Shown in pieces: positions 25,101 through 36,940 of a stretch of DNA of 64,000 nt. The notes under the pieces were generated by a model, which saw only the letters and a program-made list of their open reading frames with translations, was not told where the DNA came from and did no database searches. Origin of the DNA: Populus alba (Eukaryota; Streptophyta; Magnoliopsida; Malpighiales; Salicaceae); assembly GCF_005239225.2 (NCBI RefSeq), contig NC_133293.1, positions 19,622,333 through 19,686,332 of the forward strand, written 5' to 3'. Made by a program: the position numbers and the translations under genes. The first letter of the stretch is position 1. Every line of letters starts with the position of its first letter.

Positions 25101-26354
25101 AACTTTTGAATTCAGCCCCCAAAAGCATGTCCACTCACGAAGCTTCAAAGTTTTAGTTGCCTGTGAAGGAGATTTCAAAAAAGTATTCTGGATGGGCCGG
25201 GGGGGGGGGGTTCCTAGTTTGTCCCCCCTGCATCAAAATTGTTATTTAACACGATAGACTGATACGAAACATAAATATTAGTCCATGAGAAAAATAAATT
25301 GTCGAGTCAGTTACCCCCCATTATTTAAAGCAATCCAACTTTATTTCAAGACCTTACACAAGCTCTCATAAATAGGACAAAATGCTACCAATGTACATAA
25401 ACATACTATCATGGATTACATTAATTTAAACAAAAAATAATTAAAGAAAAGGCTTAACATTTTCAAAGTCGCCAGACAAAGATGGAAAGGGCTGTGAATT
25501 CAAGGAGCGACCTGATGGAGAAGCATGAAGTTGTTTAGCACGATCATTGCAGCTACCCAGTAATGCAGGAGGTAAGCCTTCATCTTTTTCAATTACCCTA
25601 TCCTCCTCTTCAATTGCCTCAAAAACACTTGCCCTGAGTTCAGCCTACCAACAGAGTAGACAAGTAAGATACAGAAATTTATAAAAAGGAAACTAAAAAC
25701 TATATCGACAATGGCGAAACAAGACCAAGTGACCAACGCAGAAGAGATTACTGTGAGGCTACATTTTCAATTTAATTAGACTCAATTGACACAGTTTAGG
25801 ATAAAAAACGAAAAAGAATTGCTTCATTGAAAACTTCCTGGACAAAAATTTAGCATGAGACAACAGATAAAACGCATAAAAATTTACAAGAAGGAAGAAG
25901 GAAAAGCCATCTAATTCACTGAAAATTTGAGACCTTTAACTTCACATTAGACTACAAAAGCTTTGATCTTGCATGAAACACAAAACCCTAGCTACAAAAT
26001 ATAAAAATACCGTTTCTCCTCCCATCCACTACGAGAAAAAAGGACCTAATTTCAATTCCAAACAAAGAAAACAAGATCCAGAGCAAAAAAATCATCCAAT
26101 TAAAAAAAATCCAATTTTTTTACCCACTAGACGAGATCCAACCAGGAAAAAGTACCTTGGCTCTCAATTAATTAGCTTGAGACAACAGAATTAAGATTTT
26201 ACAATCAAAATAACCATTTTACTTTCAGTTTATTATCGTTATAAAAAGGAAATTGAAGGTTTGATACCCGGATCTTAGCAAGGACGCCTTTCTTCTCTAG
26301 GGTTCGAGTGACGAGAGTTTTCAGGTCCATCATTTCTCTCGTGTAATCGTCCAT
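22125..26354 (-). CDS. TON1: TONNEAU1 (FOP-like microtubule-organising protein)
   Basis: Eight exons: 26354-26268, 25644-25512, 24796-24708, 24593-24471, 23222-23089, 22969-22947 (a 23-bp microexon), 22865-22709 and 22176-22125. They total 798 nt, or 265 residues, close to the ~260 of Arabidopsis TON1. The N-terminus MDDYTREMMDLKTLVTRTLE and the following ELRASVFEAIEEEDRV block are near-invariant in the family. A LisH motif follows (GRLLTALICEYLDWAQLNHT, about 74-105), then DSGPLLLDVLEGFLKFE, a Ser/Arg-rich stretch and SALENLQLDRK-type C-terminal sequence (ASAALENLQLDRKARNLTSS). TON1 acts at the cell cortex with TRM and PP2A (TTP) partners to organise cortical arrays and the preprophase band. 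Donor 25511 (GTCGCT) is off-consensus, but the frame requires it. Confidence 0.94.
23383..23614. repeat. Two-copy tandem duplication, unit about 117 bp, in TON1 intron 4
   Basis: Two adjacent copies share caaaagccttacatc, cagccacttgg, attaactaaataaatcct and ccacttag, with a period of about 117 bp measured at the ccttaca string. It lies wholly inside the intron between the exons ending at 24471 and starting at 23222. Confidence 0.85.
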
Positions 26355-29174
26355 TTTTTTTTAAGAGAAAAAAAAAAAGGAGGGCTGGTTTGTTCTTCCC
26401 TGCTCACTGTTTCTTTTTGAAAAAACTTGATATTTTTTTAGTAGAAATGAAACACAGAGAGAGGGGAGAAGAGGAGAGACCGTGGGGCGTGTCAGAATAA
26501 TGACCGTAGTCGTAAACGTGGGGTCCAGTGGACGATGGTACTGAAGATTGGATCTGGGTCGTCCATGTCAGGATCTGAGGTTAGAGTTTGTGGGTCCTAC
26601 TTGTTGGTGAGGAGGGTAACTCATTGCAGCGTACTGTTTTGCATAATTTGAATGGTTGTTTAAAAATATAAGTTATATAATCTTATAATAATTTATGTTG
26701 TTATTCAATAATTTAATTGATTATCCATCCATGATTATGCTAGTTGTTGCTATTATTTTAGAATTATCACTCAAGAATACATCGCCATCTTCTAGAATAA
26801 ATCATTAGTGATTAAATATGATTTTAATAAAAAAAATTATTTGTTGCTTTATAGAATTAAAATTGTTAACAAATATTTTTTAATTATTCTAAGCTGATAA
26901 GTATTTAAATGTTATACTCTACTGACTTGTAAACTTGAAGTTGCTATAACTATAATACCTACGGGTAATTATGACAAAATCGCAATATTTTGTGGCTCGA
27001 AATATACGAATAACCTCCCAAATTAATCTGCACCCCTGCAGAGATTCAATGATCAATGGATTTATAATTTACATAATATATATATATATTAAGGAGTAGT
27101 TTCATCCGGAAAAAAAAAGAGGACTAAACACAGTGTGTTTAGTATTGTAGTGTAGAGTATTTTGAAAAAAAATATTATTTTGTTTTAAAATATATTATTT
27201 AAAAAAATTATATTGGTATATTAAAATCATCAAAAACTAAAAAAATATACAAATTAATAAAAATATATTTTTAAAATACATAAAAAAGAAAAAAGAAAGA
27301 AAGAAGAAGCTACTCAGCTCCTAACAATCACTCAAGACAATGCCCCGGCTTTCTGGATTGCTGGTCGCTAGCAAACATTTATTTAATGGCATTGAAATTG
27401 AATTCCCGTCTAGTCTCGAGTATTCATGGAGAATTTTAAGGTGTCATAAAAAACTAAAAGTTGACGAATTTTACAGGAACAAATACAATGACATGAGTTT
27501 TCATGTTATAAAATCTTTGAATCATTAATTTTTTTCACCTCTATTATACTAGAAGGAAATTATAAAACTCTTTTTTTTTCACTTATACAGAATCTATATT
27601 TTATATGGAGTCAAGTCAACACCTCAAAAGAGTATTTTCAGGGGTAGTAATTATTGATTTTTAAAATATTTTTTATTAGAAAATATATTAAAATATTAAT
27701 TTTTTATTTTAAAAATTATTTTGAAAATCAACATATTAAAATTATTTAAAATTTTTAAAAATCATTAATTAAAATTTTTTTTTAAAAAAAAAAAAAAAAA
27801 AAACAAACAGCCCTTCATCACTCGCTCACCGATAAAAATTATATAAATCATAGGTTATGATATCAAAATGTTAAACGACAACAGGCCCTGGTTCAATATT
27901 TCTGGGCTTTATTACACACCCATCACAGCCCATGACTATAGTAGGAGGTATTGACGTAATGGGCTCGTGGATCTCACCTCTTTATTCCGCGAGATCGAAT
28001 TTCCAGGAGATAATAATAATTATAATAAAAGTTTATCCACGTGTGCCTTTAATGGTTACCATCTTTTCAGTTTCCAGCCGTTGATTTACAGATAGACAAT
28101 AACGGTATTATAGAACTTTCAAATATTAAGAGTTTTCTACCTGGGGCATTCTTCAAAGTTTTTGAAATATTCAATTTTTTTTTTTTAAAGAACAACTGAG
28201 GATAAAACCAGGATAAAATCTATTTTTTAAAAAAATAATAGAAAAGCTATTTTTTATTTATTTTAAGGATAAAATCACGTCGACTAAAACCTTTTTCTAA
28301 CCGATCTTAAAAAATGCAAATTTAATAAAAAAATTAAATACTAACACTAAATCTAAAAAGTTACTCTAACTAGAGAAATGCTATTAACGAGAGCAATTAG
28401 ACGGGGCACTAATTGAATGGATTCATTTTTTTGCAACCAGCGGCCCATGTTTCCAGCGATGGTTGCAGCAATAACAAACCCTTTCTGGATTGATATGAAA
28501 AATCAAACAGAAAATTCTGATCAACTGAAGCATCTCCACGGCCGGGTGTTTAAAGGTTTAATAATAATTAATTATAATATTTGTTTTTAGAAATATATTA
28601 AAATAATATTTTTTATTTTTAAAAAATTATTTTTAATATATTTAAAAACATGAAAAAATATTAAAACAAAATTTTTTAAAAAATATAACTTCAACTCCAT
28701 TCTAGAATTTAGTAAAGATTGATTTTTTTAAAAAAAATTATTTAAAAATACATTTAAATAATATTTTTTAAAAAAATATTATTTTTAACATTAATACATT
28801 AAAACAAAAAACATGATGCACCATCTTGACAGTTGAGGAAGAAGAATAGTCATGCAAAATCAGTAGAATTATTGAGGAGTGAAAACCCTATTTATTTTTT
28901 CCTTTCAAAAACATTTTTTACAAGATTAATTTTTAAATTTTTTTTACTTTAAATTAATATTTTTAAATCATTTTAATACACTAATATAAAAAATAATTTT
29001 TTTAAAATAAAAAATACTTTAAAAAACAATCATAACCTTACTTTTAATACAATACACTCAAGTATCAAAATACAAAGAAGATATTTTATTAACACTGCCT
29101 CGTCTCATTAGATATTGGAGGATGGTGTGTAGAAAGATGCACATGTTAAGAAGACCAGAGATGATACTATTGGC
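26355..29174. other. AT-rich spacer with short repeat relics
   Basis: The first ~150 bp are the TON1 leader and promoter. The rest lacks supported coding sequence. It carries several A/T-rich relics of the MITE type (for example around 27.12-27.27, 27.64-27.80, 28.54-28.70 and 28.92-29.04 kb), recognisable by mirrored runs of AAAATATATTAAAATAAT-like sequence. None has clear ends. Confidence 0.5.
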
Positions 29175-30481
29175 CAGGGGTGTTCAAAAAAACTGATAAA
29201 TCGAGTAAACCGATAAAACCGACAAAAAATTAACCGAAAAAACCGAACTGAAAAATAAAACCGATTAAACCGATTAGATTATATAGAAAAAACCCCGATT
29301 CGGTTCGGTTTTCAGTTTTGTAGTGCAGAAACCGGGTTAACCGGACCGGACCGGTTCAAAAAAATGGTCCCTAAACTAGGCTAGTATAAATAGAAAAAGT
29401 TGCACCAGCACATCCCTCTCTTCTCTCCAGTTTACTCTCCCCCACATACTTTCTAAACCCTAGCCGCCACCCATGTTTCACCATCTTCATCTCAGCACAA
29501 CCCCCATCTTCATCTCTCATCTCTCAACCTTTCTCACATCTCTCAATCGTTTTCACAGCCTCCCGTCTTTATCTTCATCTCTCAACCTCTCTCACAGCCC
29601 CCCTTCCCCAGCCAACATCTTCATCTATCGTCTCTCTCAACCTTTTAAGGCTTTAAGCACAACCCCCTCTCCTCCCACGAAGTAGATCTAGTGAACGAAC
29701 CATCCTTATCTCTCATCTCTCTATTTTTTTTGTTCTTTTCTCTAAGCATAGTCGACTAAGCTCATGGATTAACAACCAAACAGCAGCCCCCCTCTCTTCA
29801 ATCTTTATCTCTTAATTTTTTTGTTTCTTTTTACTTTTTTTTTTTTAATTTATGTAGATCTATTATGTATTCATTTCCTATATTTATTTACAAGGTTGTT
29901 GATTTGCTATAGTATGCTCATGTTGCGATTACTGTAATGGATGTTGTGAGAATTATTTATTTACAATTTCTCTTTGGTTTTATCTATTTTTGGTGGGGTA
30001 TTCTTCAGTGGCTGGCAATTTATGCACGATGTAATGCTTAACTGGAAGGCAGTTGGGATGGATCCTATACCCAGATTTGAAAAAAATATCCATCTACGAG
30101 TAAGACTCCCTGTTAAGTGCTTCTAATGATATTCTTGAAACCTACAATTATGTTGCTAATCTGTAATAGTTTTGTAATTCTCAAGTTGGCACGGCATTTT
30201 TTCATCATATATGGGCTTCTTCATTATATTAAGTTATGGCAAAAATCTGTAAATTCAAAGCTGTAAAAGCTCAATTTAATGTAAGCTTTAAAAAAATAAA
30301 AAAAAAAATGGGATTAGGTTTCCCGGTTTTTTGCAAAAAAACCGGATTTAACCGAACCGGTCCGGTTCGGTTTGAACCGGTTTTCGGTCCGGTTCGGTTA
30401 ATATGTTACAAAATTACTATAATTCGGTTCGGTTGATTTTTTAAGTCTAAACCAAACCGAACTGAACCGTGAACACCCCTA
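29175..30481. mobile_element. hAT-type non-autonomous element carrying captured gene pieces
   Basis: The ends are cAGGGGTGTTCA on the left and TGAACACCCCTa on the right. This is the hAT pattern, including the C/A terminal mismatch known from maize Ac. The 8-bp flanks ctattggc (29167-29174) and ctattagc (30482-30489) form a target duplication with one change. Both subterminal regions hold inverted AACCGA/TCGGTT clusters. The middle is different in kind: a TATA-like tataaata near 29391, a C/T-rich leader with a ...AACCCTAGCCGCC... start context, a 70-codon frame at 29473-29685 and an exon-like block at 30009-30099. No transposase was seen. It sits just beyond the LTA4H stop codon, probably in or next to the 3' untranslated region. 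Confidence 0.75.
30009..30099 (+). pseudogene. Captured exon inside the hAT-like element
   Basis: A 91-bp block begins after ttcttcag and ends at cga|gtaagac, so it has good acceptor and donor sites. It stays open in one frame that encodes GWQFMHDVMLNWKAVGMDPI followed by PRFEKNIHLR. The composition and splice borders look like a true exon, but I do not recognise the parent protein. Further downstream the frame closes inside the element, so it is probably a fragment. Confidence 0.45.
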
Positions 30482-30543
30482 CTATTAGCCTTCAGGACAT
30501 TAAAGGTTTAGGTCCAGCTACCATATTGTGGTGTATAGCCATC

Positions 30544-33500
30544 CTACACGTGCTTGGCAAAGATTGCCTCAACAGTACGTTGAGCTATAGGGTGGTAACA
30601 TTCACGAGCTTCAGCAAACACTCTTTTGGCCAAGATTTTCTCTTCTTCGTTTCCAGGGCCTTGAACGAGACCACTGTAGAGTGGGCGGAGGTACTTCATC
30701 CTCCCAACTTCCTTCAATGTTTTCTCCACCTCACCATAGTAATCTCTACACCTGGAGGAGATTGCCAGTTGGAGAAATGCCACTTTCACCTCATAGTCCT
30801 TGGATTCCGACAGCCTATAGCGTGCATCCAAGGCTAGCACCTGCTTGATGAATGACAACAATAAGTAAAAGACGAGGAGAAAATCAACTAGTTAGTTAGT
30901 TTTTGGGTTTGCTCTTTAATGGTAAACGAATTTGAGTTCCCTCAGAGCAACTGAAAATTTACATGATCGTTAACTTCAAGGCCTGTAAGATTAGTCGAGT
31001 ACGGGCAAGTTGACCCAGACACCCCATTAATAAAAAAACAAAAATTTAACAATTAGCAAGAAAAAAGTTTGCTCTGCTTTCAAAGCCCATGAGCGCTTGT
31101 TTGAAGCTTAGCACGCCAAGGTAAAAACCTTGACAATTGACACGCACACCTGCTCAAAAACCAGGCAAAGATGTACAAGAATTTTACAGAGATCTAAATG
31201 GTCTTTAGCATGGGTTACCTCCAATGAGAGAGCACAAGCAGACGTGGAAAAACAAAGTAGCTAGGAAATAAAGTTCCAAGAAATTAAGGCGAGACATCTA
31301 TTTTATTAAGTTAAGAAAGCGAGGATATGATTAAGGCCTTTGAAACTAGTCTTGATGCTTCAAATCCAATTACTGCAGGCGAGAAACTTTTTGCAACAAG
31401 AAGGGAGGGGGTTAGCATGGGGAAATTGATAAGAGAATCAAGTCATTACCTGTGAGGCTTCAACAGCTCTGGGCAGGTTCTTTAGGTACAGCTCCCATTC
31501 CTGCCCTGTCCAGTTAGCAACTTCATCCTCTCTCGGCATCCTCCCAAGCTTAAAATCCTTTGCAAGTGATGTAATCTTTATATACAAGTTTGAAACCGGT
31601 TCATGAGCATCTGGAGGGATGCCAGTGCCCTCGGTCCATAGCTGAAGGTCAATATCTTTCTCTATTCCGTGAACATTGGCTTTCAGGAAATCAAGAAATG
31701 TCTCTGTGTCAATTGATTTGAACTTGAACGTGGCGATATATTTCTTGAGGAACTCGTCAAAAGCAGGTCTTCCAATCTAAGAATCTCAAGGGTAAAAACA
31801 GAACCAGTAAGAATATTACTGTTTGAAATATCTCCAAGTTCAAACAAGAAATAAATCAATATACCTGATGTTCAATGCGCCACAGAAACTGGAAACCCTT
31901 CTCATATGGCACTCGAGAGTACATGTCATCTGGGTCCACTCCTTCCTGATTGTTTTTTAGCTTAGTGAACTCCATGTTGTCCTTGAACCTCTCCATTTCC
32001 TCATTCAAACCTCTCCAACCATTTCCAATATTCAGAGCAGCTATATCTTCGCCTTGCACGGCCTCAACAATTCTCCTCTCCGCATATGTTGTGAAACCCT
32101 AGTTTCATAATCAGAAACTTATAACTCACAAGGAGCAAAAATTGCTGAGCACGGCACACAAATAACCATGGGCTATTGGAAGTTTAAGAGCACATAACAC
32201 ATGGACATTTATCCCAAAATTAATATATCAGAAACATCTGTTCATAGTTTCCCTCATCCAACACAGAGTTAAAAGTTAAAACATGTCCCTCTTGAACACT
32301 TCGACAATCATACCAAACAATAAGCATTACAAAGGTAAAGAGCAATTAAACTAGCATGAATTCCTCAATGCCATATTTTATAAGAGAAAATTTATTGAAC
32401 CAGTAAACAAAATCAAACAATTTTCGTAAATAAAGTCAACCACAAACAGACACTGAGAGGCAACACATTTGGTACATCAGATAAGAACACATACAAAGGA
32501 AAATGAAATAAAATAAAAATCCATTAAGCATACAAAGAGATACTATTTGAGGCGGCCATTAAACTGATACTGAATCACGAAAAAGAAGAAGTCAAATAGT
32601 CAAATCAAATCTTAAAAGCAAACACTCACTGTACCTCATTCAACCAAAAATGCTCATTATTCTTGTTAGTGATCAAATTCCCAGTCCAACTATGAGCCAA
32701 CTCATGCGCCACCATCCGCGCGCCACTCGCATCCCCTTTAATCACGGTAGGAGTCAAAAACACCATCCTTGGATTCTCCATTCCACCATATGGAAAACTC
32801 GGTGGCAAAACCAATAAATCAAACCTCTCCCAATCATACTCACCAAACAACCTCTCCGCTTGCCTAATCATCTCTTCAGTTCCTGCAAACTCCCTCGCAG
32901 CTGCATCCAAAACCGCATCAACTGCCTCCGAATAAACCCTTGTCCTCGGCCCCGCCTCTCTAAACCCCAATTCCCCAACAGCAAACGCAAACAAGTACGG
33001 CGGAATTGGCTGTTCCATCACAAACTCCTCCACAACCCTCCCTTCCTCGCACCACAACGACTTCAAATCAAATCCAAATCCAGACTCCTCATTCGTCAAC
33101 ATCCCATCCAAATCAGTACCAACAGGGTCATGACGGTCACAATGCCTAGCAGACATAACAGCAGAAAGCTCCCGCGGAAGATTCAACTTTGCAGAGTAAC
33201 AAACACGCGCGGCAGGCGTATCCTGGCAAGGAAAAACGGAGCGCGCGTGAACAGGATGGCATTGGGTGTAGACAAAAGGGTGAGTTTTGTTGAAAGTTTG
33301 GGGCGGAGAGAGCCATTGGAGGGCCGAAGAGGAAGGGGAGGTGGAGTAAAGGATGAGAGCTGAGGAGTTGTTGTCGAGATAAACGGTGAGGAGTCGGCCT
33401 TTGATGGGGTGTTCAGAAGAGGAGAGAGCGAAAGGGATAGGAGTTAGAGTTGCAGGGTCGAGGATTTTGTGGATGGTGAGGGAGCGAGTGTCGAGAGAGA

Positions 33501-33639
33501 GCGGGCCAGTGTGTGGGGTTTGGAGGGTGAGGAGAGCGGTGGCGTGGATGGTGGAGGAAGGGAAGTGGAAGTAGAGAGTGAGGGATACGTGGGTGGTTAG
33601 GGGGTGAGTAGAATCAGTGAATGAGTGAGGATCGATCAT
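30544..33639 (-). CDS. LTA4H: Leukotriene A4 hydrolase-type M1 aminopeptidase
   Basis: Four exons: 33639-32635, 32098-31865, 31776-31450 and 30840-30544, all phase 0. They total 1,863 nt, or 620 residues, the usual family length. The large first exon covers the N-terminal beta domain and the catalytic core. The M1 exopeptidase motif GGMEN is at 285-289, and the zinc site HELAH at 312-316 has Glu335 as third ligand exactly 18 residues on. VPYEKG with Tyr400 is the expected proton donor region. The helical C-terminal domain ends VEAIFAKHV. In animals the enzyme is an epoxide hydrolase and aminopeptidase; in plants it is mainly known as a cytosolic aminopeptidase. An in-frame Met at 33747 would add 36 low-complexity residues. 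I chose 33639 because MIDPHSFTDSTHPLTTHV aligns with the family N-terminus. Confidence 0.95.
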
Positions 33640-33838
33640 TGCTAGGTTTTTTTTGGGCTGTGAGAGGGAGAAATAGGAGGTTTTATCTTGATTTGGATTA
33701 TTCTGATTCTTTTTGAGGAATTGATTTTGGGAATGGGAAAAGGACAATTTGGGGAATAATAGAAGGGAAGGAAGGGATGATTTGGTGCTTGTTTGGGTAT
33801 TGTTTTAAATTTGGAGGGGGAATACGAGCAAGGTATCC

Positions 33839-34277
33839 ATGAAAAAGAAAAGAAGAGAATCAAGTCATCAACACTCAAGAGTCAATACTGTTGACTATTT
33901 TCTCGAACGACATCTGATAGGGGATACGAATGACAGGTCATATGATCTGAGACCTCCCTCCCAACGACAAGCAGAAGGGACGCCTCCGCCCTGGGGTTCT
34001 TTCCGGGGTAAGAAAATGAACGAGACTCTCTAGATGGTCAATACAGGGCGGTGCTTCATATCGATTGGACATTTCGGGCATGGATTCAAGATCAGCCACG
34101 CACTCCGTGATCCTAGAGGCACAAGGATGGGATGCCGAGATGCAGCATGCTTATTCTACTGTCAACAATCAACCTAGAAACTGTCCCTCCTCGTGTGTGC
34201 TTTACATGAATTCATTGTCCGCAGGTTTACTCGAGAAAATTGATATTGGGTCGAGAGATGCTCTTCCTATCGATTGA
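33839..34277 (+). pseudogene. Coding-like fragment in two frames, unrecognised
   Basis: A frame from 33839 to 34033 contains HLIGDTNDRSYDLRPP and TPPPWGSFRGKKMNE before a TAG. A different frame picks up at about the same place with RLSRWSIQGGASYRLDISGM and runs to a TGA at 34277. Both halves have protein-like composition and hardly overlap, so a one-base shift near 34020 could join them. Alternatively, it is the terminal part of an unknown gene or a transcribed leader opposite LTA4H. I could not place it in a family. An intron there would be only about 39 bp, which is too short for plants. Confidence 0.3.
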
Positions 34278-36156
34278 CATCAGAATCTGGCTAACAATCA
34301 GCTGGAAGATAATTTCCTTTTGCCCGAGGCAAGAAAAGGGTTTCTTCCATATCAAAGATGATGAATAAAATGGAAATAATACAAATACTGTATCGAAAGC
34401 ATCACCAAAAGGGTTACTTCCATTTCTAGACTGACATTTTTTGGATAGGTTGAACTAGCAGAAGCAAATAGAGAAACGAAGACTGATTACAGTCATAAAA
34501 AAAGAGAGGAGAAAAGGACAGTGCAATCGATGAAAGCAAAGCACATAAACGATGGTAGAATTCTACCAAGTCTGAAAACAACTAGTAATGTTTGTATCCA
34601 AGTAGAATACCAGATGAAGGCTGCACTGAACGATTTCTTGAATAACTCTCAGACTTGAGAAACAAACTTGTTAATTTGCAAGGTTGTCTGTGAATATTTC
34701 CTCGTCCACAAGCCAATTCAATCTAATCAAACTGTTACACATCACTTGTTTCGAATCAAAAGGGAATTGAACATGCACACTAGGATTGGCATGGAGGAGT
34801 AACTATTGACATTTCCCAGTTGCTACCATGGAGAAAACCCAAGGAACGGGGAACGGAGTAGAGAATTGCATCGCAAAAGTTATTTGACAGTGATGATGCC
34901 ATGCCGGGTTCTTACAGAAGTCTCAAACTCATGGTTTTCGCAAGACAATTACTGCATGGTTTCCTTGTATCGTTTAGCAGACAAAGCCTCTTTTGATCCA
35001 TGAAATATACACTCATGGCATCGCAATTTACAGACACAACTATACTTCCTTGTTGCGAATACTCAAGAAACAATATATAACCCTTCTTTCCAGAAACAAC
35101 CGTCCCAAGAATTAAATTTACAGCGCCATGGACATGTCATAAAGAAAAGATGCCCTGACTCGACTCATCAAACACAGGCATTCACTGTGTGGATCCTTAT
35201 CAGCAAAATTAACTATACTGTGCTCTTCAATGCAATTCCAACCCTTCAACAGCACACCTCTATGCATGAAAAGTGGCAGTCAATGCACGACAGGATCATG
35301 TCTGCCAGCTGTAACCACTTCATCTCCTTTCTAAATTCGAAGGACTCGCATCATTAAAAGAAAAGAATTGTTGCCTTGCCTTTGTGACTCTTGTACTAGA
35401 AGAACCCTCCTAACTACTACTACTACGACAGCCAGAAGTGCCTCGTAAGGCTCGTATGAAAACAATCAACATTCAGATGTCAAATCTAATGGCATGTGCT
35501 CCTATAATCCCAAAGAACCAGATTCCTTAAACAGCACAAACCAGAATTGAAAGAATACCTTATCAAGGTTAACGCGTTTGTCCCAAGCACATGTGCACTT
35601 GAATTTACTTGAATGACATCTAAATAAATCATAAATGGTATGCAACACACAGCTACATGGATTCCTTAACAAACTTGTTACTGTAGGACCTAGAGAACAC
35701 GCAAGGGCATGTAGAAAGAATCCCCCAATTCAGCAGCCACGATCAAACCAGGTAGAATACACGAAGTATACTGCACACACATTTTCCCAATATACCAAGT
35801 ATATTGGCACAAGACAACCATAGATTTGGCTCCAATAACCAACCAAAAATCACAACAGGGAAGCAGCATCCCAAACACACAAAGGGGGTATGAAAATCAA
35901 ACTCACAACAAGAAAAACATTGCCAAAACATCCCCTAAAACAAATTCGTTAAAATAAAACCATAAGAAAATGACAGCCTTGTGCTAAACTTCAAGACAAT
36001 TATTAAGGTTCCAATTTTACAGATCCTACAACTTCATTCACACTTTCGTATCCAAAAATAGAACGTTTAATCATTAACTTTACTACAACAAATCAAAAAC
36101 AACAAAATGGGGACCTTTCAAACAATACACTTACATCACATTACATTGCATCTCCA
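34278..36156. other. Spacer without supported genes
   Basis: Composition is more even than in the repeat-rich spacers, but no frame longer than about 65 codons has recognisable content. The last 100-150 bp before 36157 should be the 3' untranslated region of the L10 gene. Confidence 0.5.
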
Positions 36157-36840
36157 CTATTGCCCACCACTCTCCTCCTCCAATTTCTGCACATAAGCCT
36201 TCAAAACCATGACAACATCCCTCGCTGGCGCCTGTAAAGTACCCACCAATCCAATAGCAGGACCCTGTAAAGCCCCCAAAATCTTAGCATAAATCTCAGC
36301 TCTAGACGGCATAGTTTCAAGCTGCTTAAAATCATCGGGCCCGTAAAACTTTCCTTCAAAGACAGCCCCGGTGAAATCATTCTCTAACTTCTTTTCCTTT
36401 TGAAAATCCCTATAAGGCTTTAAAGCTTCGGGTATCTCTTCGGTATGCACAAAAAGCCAAGCATTCATTCCTGTCATACAAGGTTTTAAAGCTTCCCATG
36501 GAGTGCCTTCAATGGCCTTATAAACCAGGGTGTTTTTAGCTACAATGAGTTTTGATGATTCAGGCAATGATCTTCTAAAGTCTTGAAATTGTTTGACTGT
36601 GAAGCCTGTGTATTTTATAGCTGCTAAGAGGTAACAATTTTCGAGCTGGGTTTTGACTATTTCTACTGTTTCTTCCTTTTTGGTGCGGGAAATTGCGGAT
36701 TTGATGGTAATGGGCCTGTGTGAAACGGAGGTTTTGTGGGTTGTGGGGAAGGAAAGGGAAAAAGGGTTTGCGGGGCGAAAATGGGTTCGGGAAGGAGGGG
36801 GTTTCGAGGAGGGGAAGGAGAGGAGACCTGTGGCTTCCAT
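36157..36840 (-). CDS. RPL10: Plastid 50S ribosomal protein L10
   Basis: An intronless gene of 227 residues. The first ~50 are Ser/Pro/Thr-rich and basic (LLSFPSSKPPPSRTHFRPAN), a typical chloroplast transit peptide. The mature part starts around SRTKKEETVEIVKTQLENCY and carries the uL10 fold. Recognisable stretches are FRRSLPESSKLIVAKNTLVY, the MPSRAEIYAKILGALQGPA block and GLVGTLQAPARDVVMVLKAY. L10 forms the base of the ribosomal stalk with L7/L12 and supports elongation-factor binding in the chloroplast. From memory, Arabidopsis also has a plastid L10 gene next to the LTA4H homologue (At5g13510/At5g13520), as here. It reads in the same direction as LTA4H. Confidence 0.95.
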   Translation of the reverse strand: MEATGLLSFPSSKPPPSRTHFRPANPFSLSFPTTHKTSVSHRPITIKSAISRTKKEETVEIVKTQLENCYLLAAIKYTGFTVKQFQDFRRSLPESSKLIVAKNTLVYKAIEGTPWEALKPCMTGMNAWLFVHTEEIPEALKPYRDFQKEKKLENDFTGAVFEGKFYGPDDFKQLETMPSRAEIYAKILGALQGPAIGLVGTLQAPARDVVMVLKAYVQKLEEESGGQ

Positions 36841-36893
36841 GGTGGTGCTAGAAGACTAGAGGAGGAGGAGAGTGTTAGCGCGTGCTCTTGTGG

Positions 36894-36904
36894 CTTATCT
36901 TATC
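36894..36904 (-). promoter_or_regulatory. I-box-like element upstream of plastid L10
   Basis: On the minus strand the sequence reads GATAAGATAAG, two overlapping GATAA cores about 55 bp upstream of the L10 start codon. I-boxes are common in promoters of light-regulated photosynthesis genes. It may lie in the leader rather than the promoter. Confidence 0.35.
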
Positions 36905-36940
36905 ATCGTCAGTGCGTGTTTTGTGTTTTGGTGTGCACAG

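Noticed and set aside
25199..25211. G-run as a possible quadruplex
   Set aside because: A single uninterrupted G run in an intron; there are no four separated G-tracts, and it may include a sequencing-length uncertainty.
32860..33574. Plus-strand frames of 62-167 codons
   Set aside because: Antisense to the long first LTA4H exon. The GC-richer exon lacks stops in the other strand by chance.
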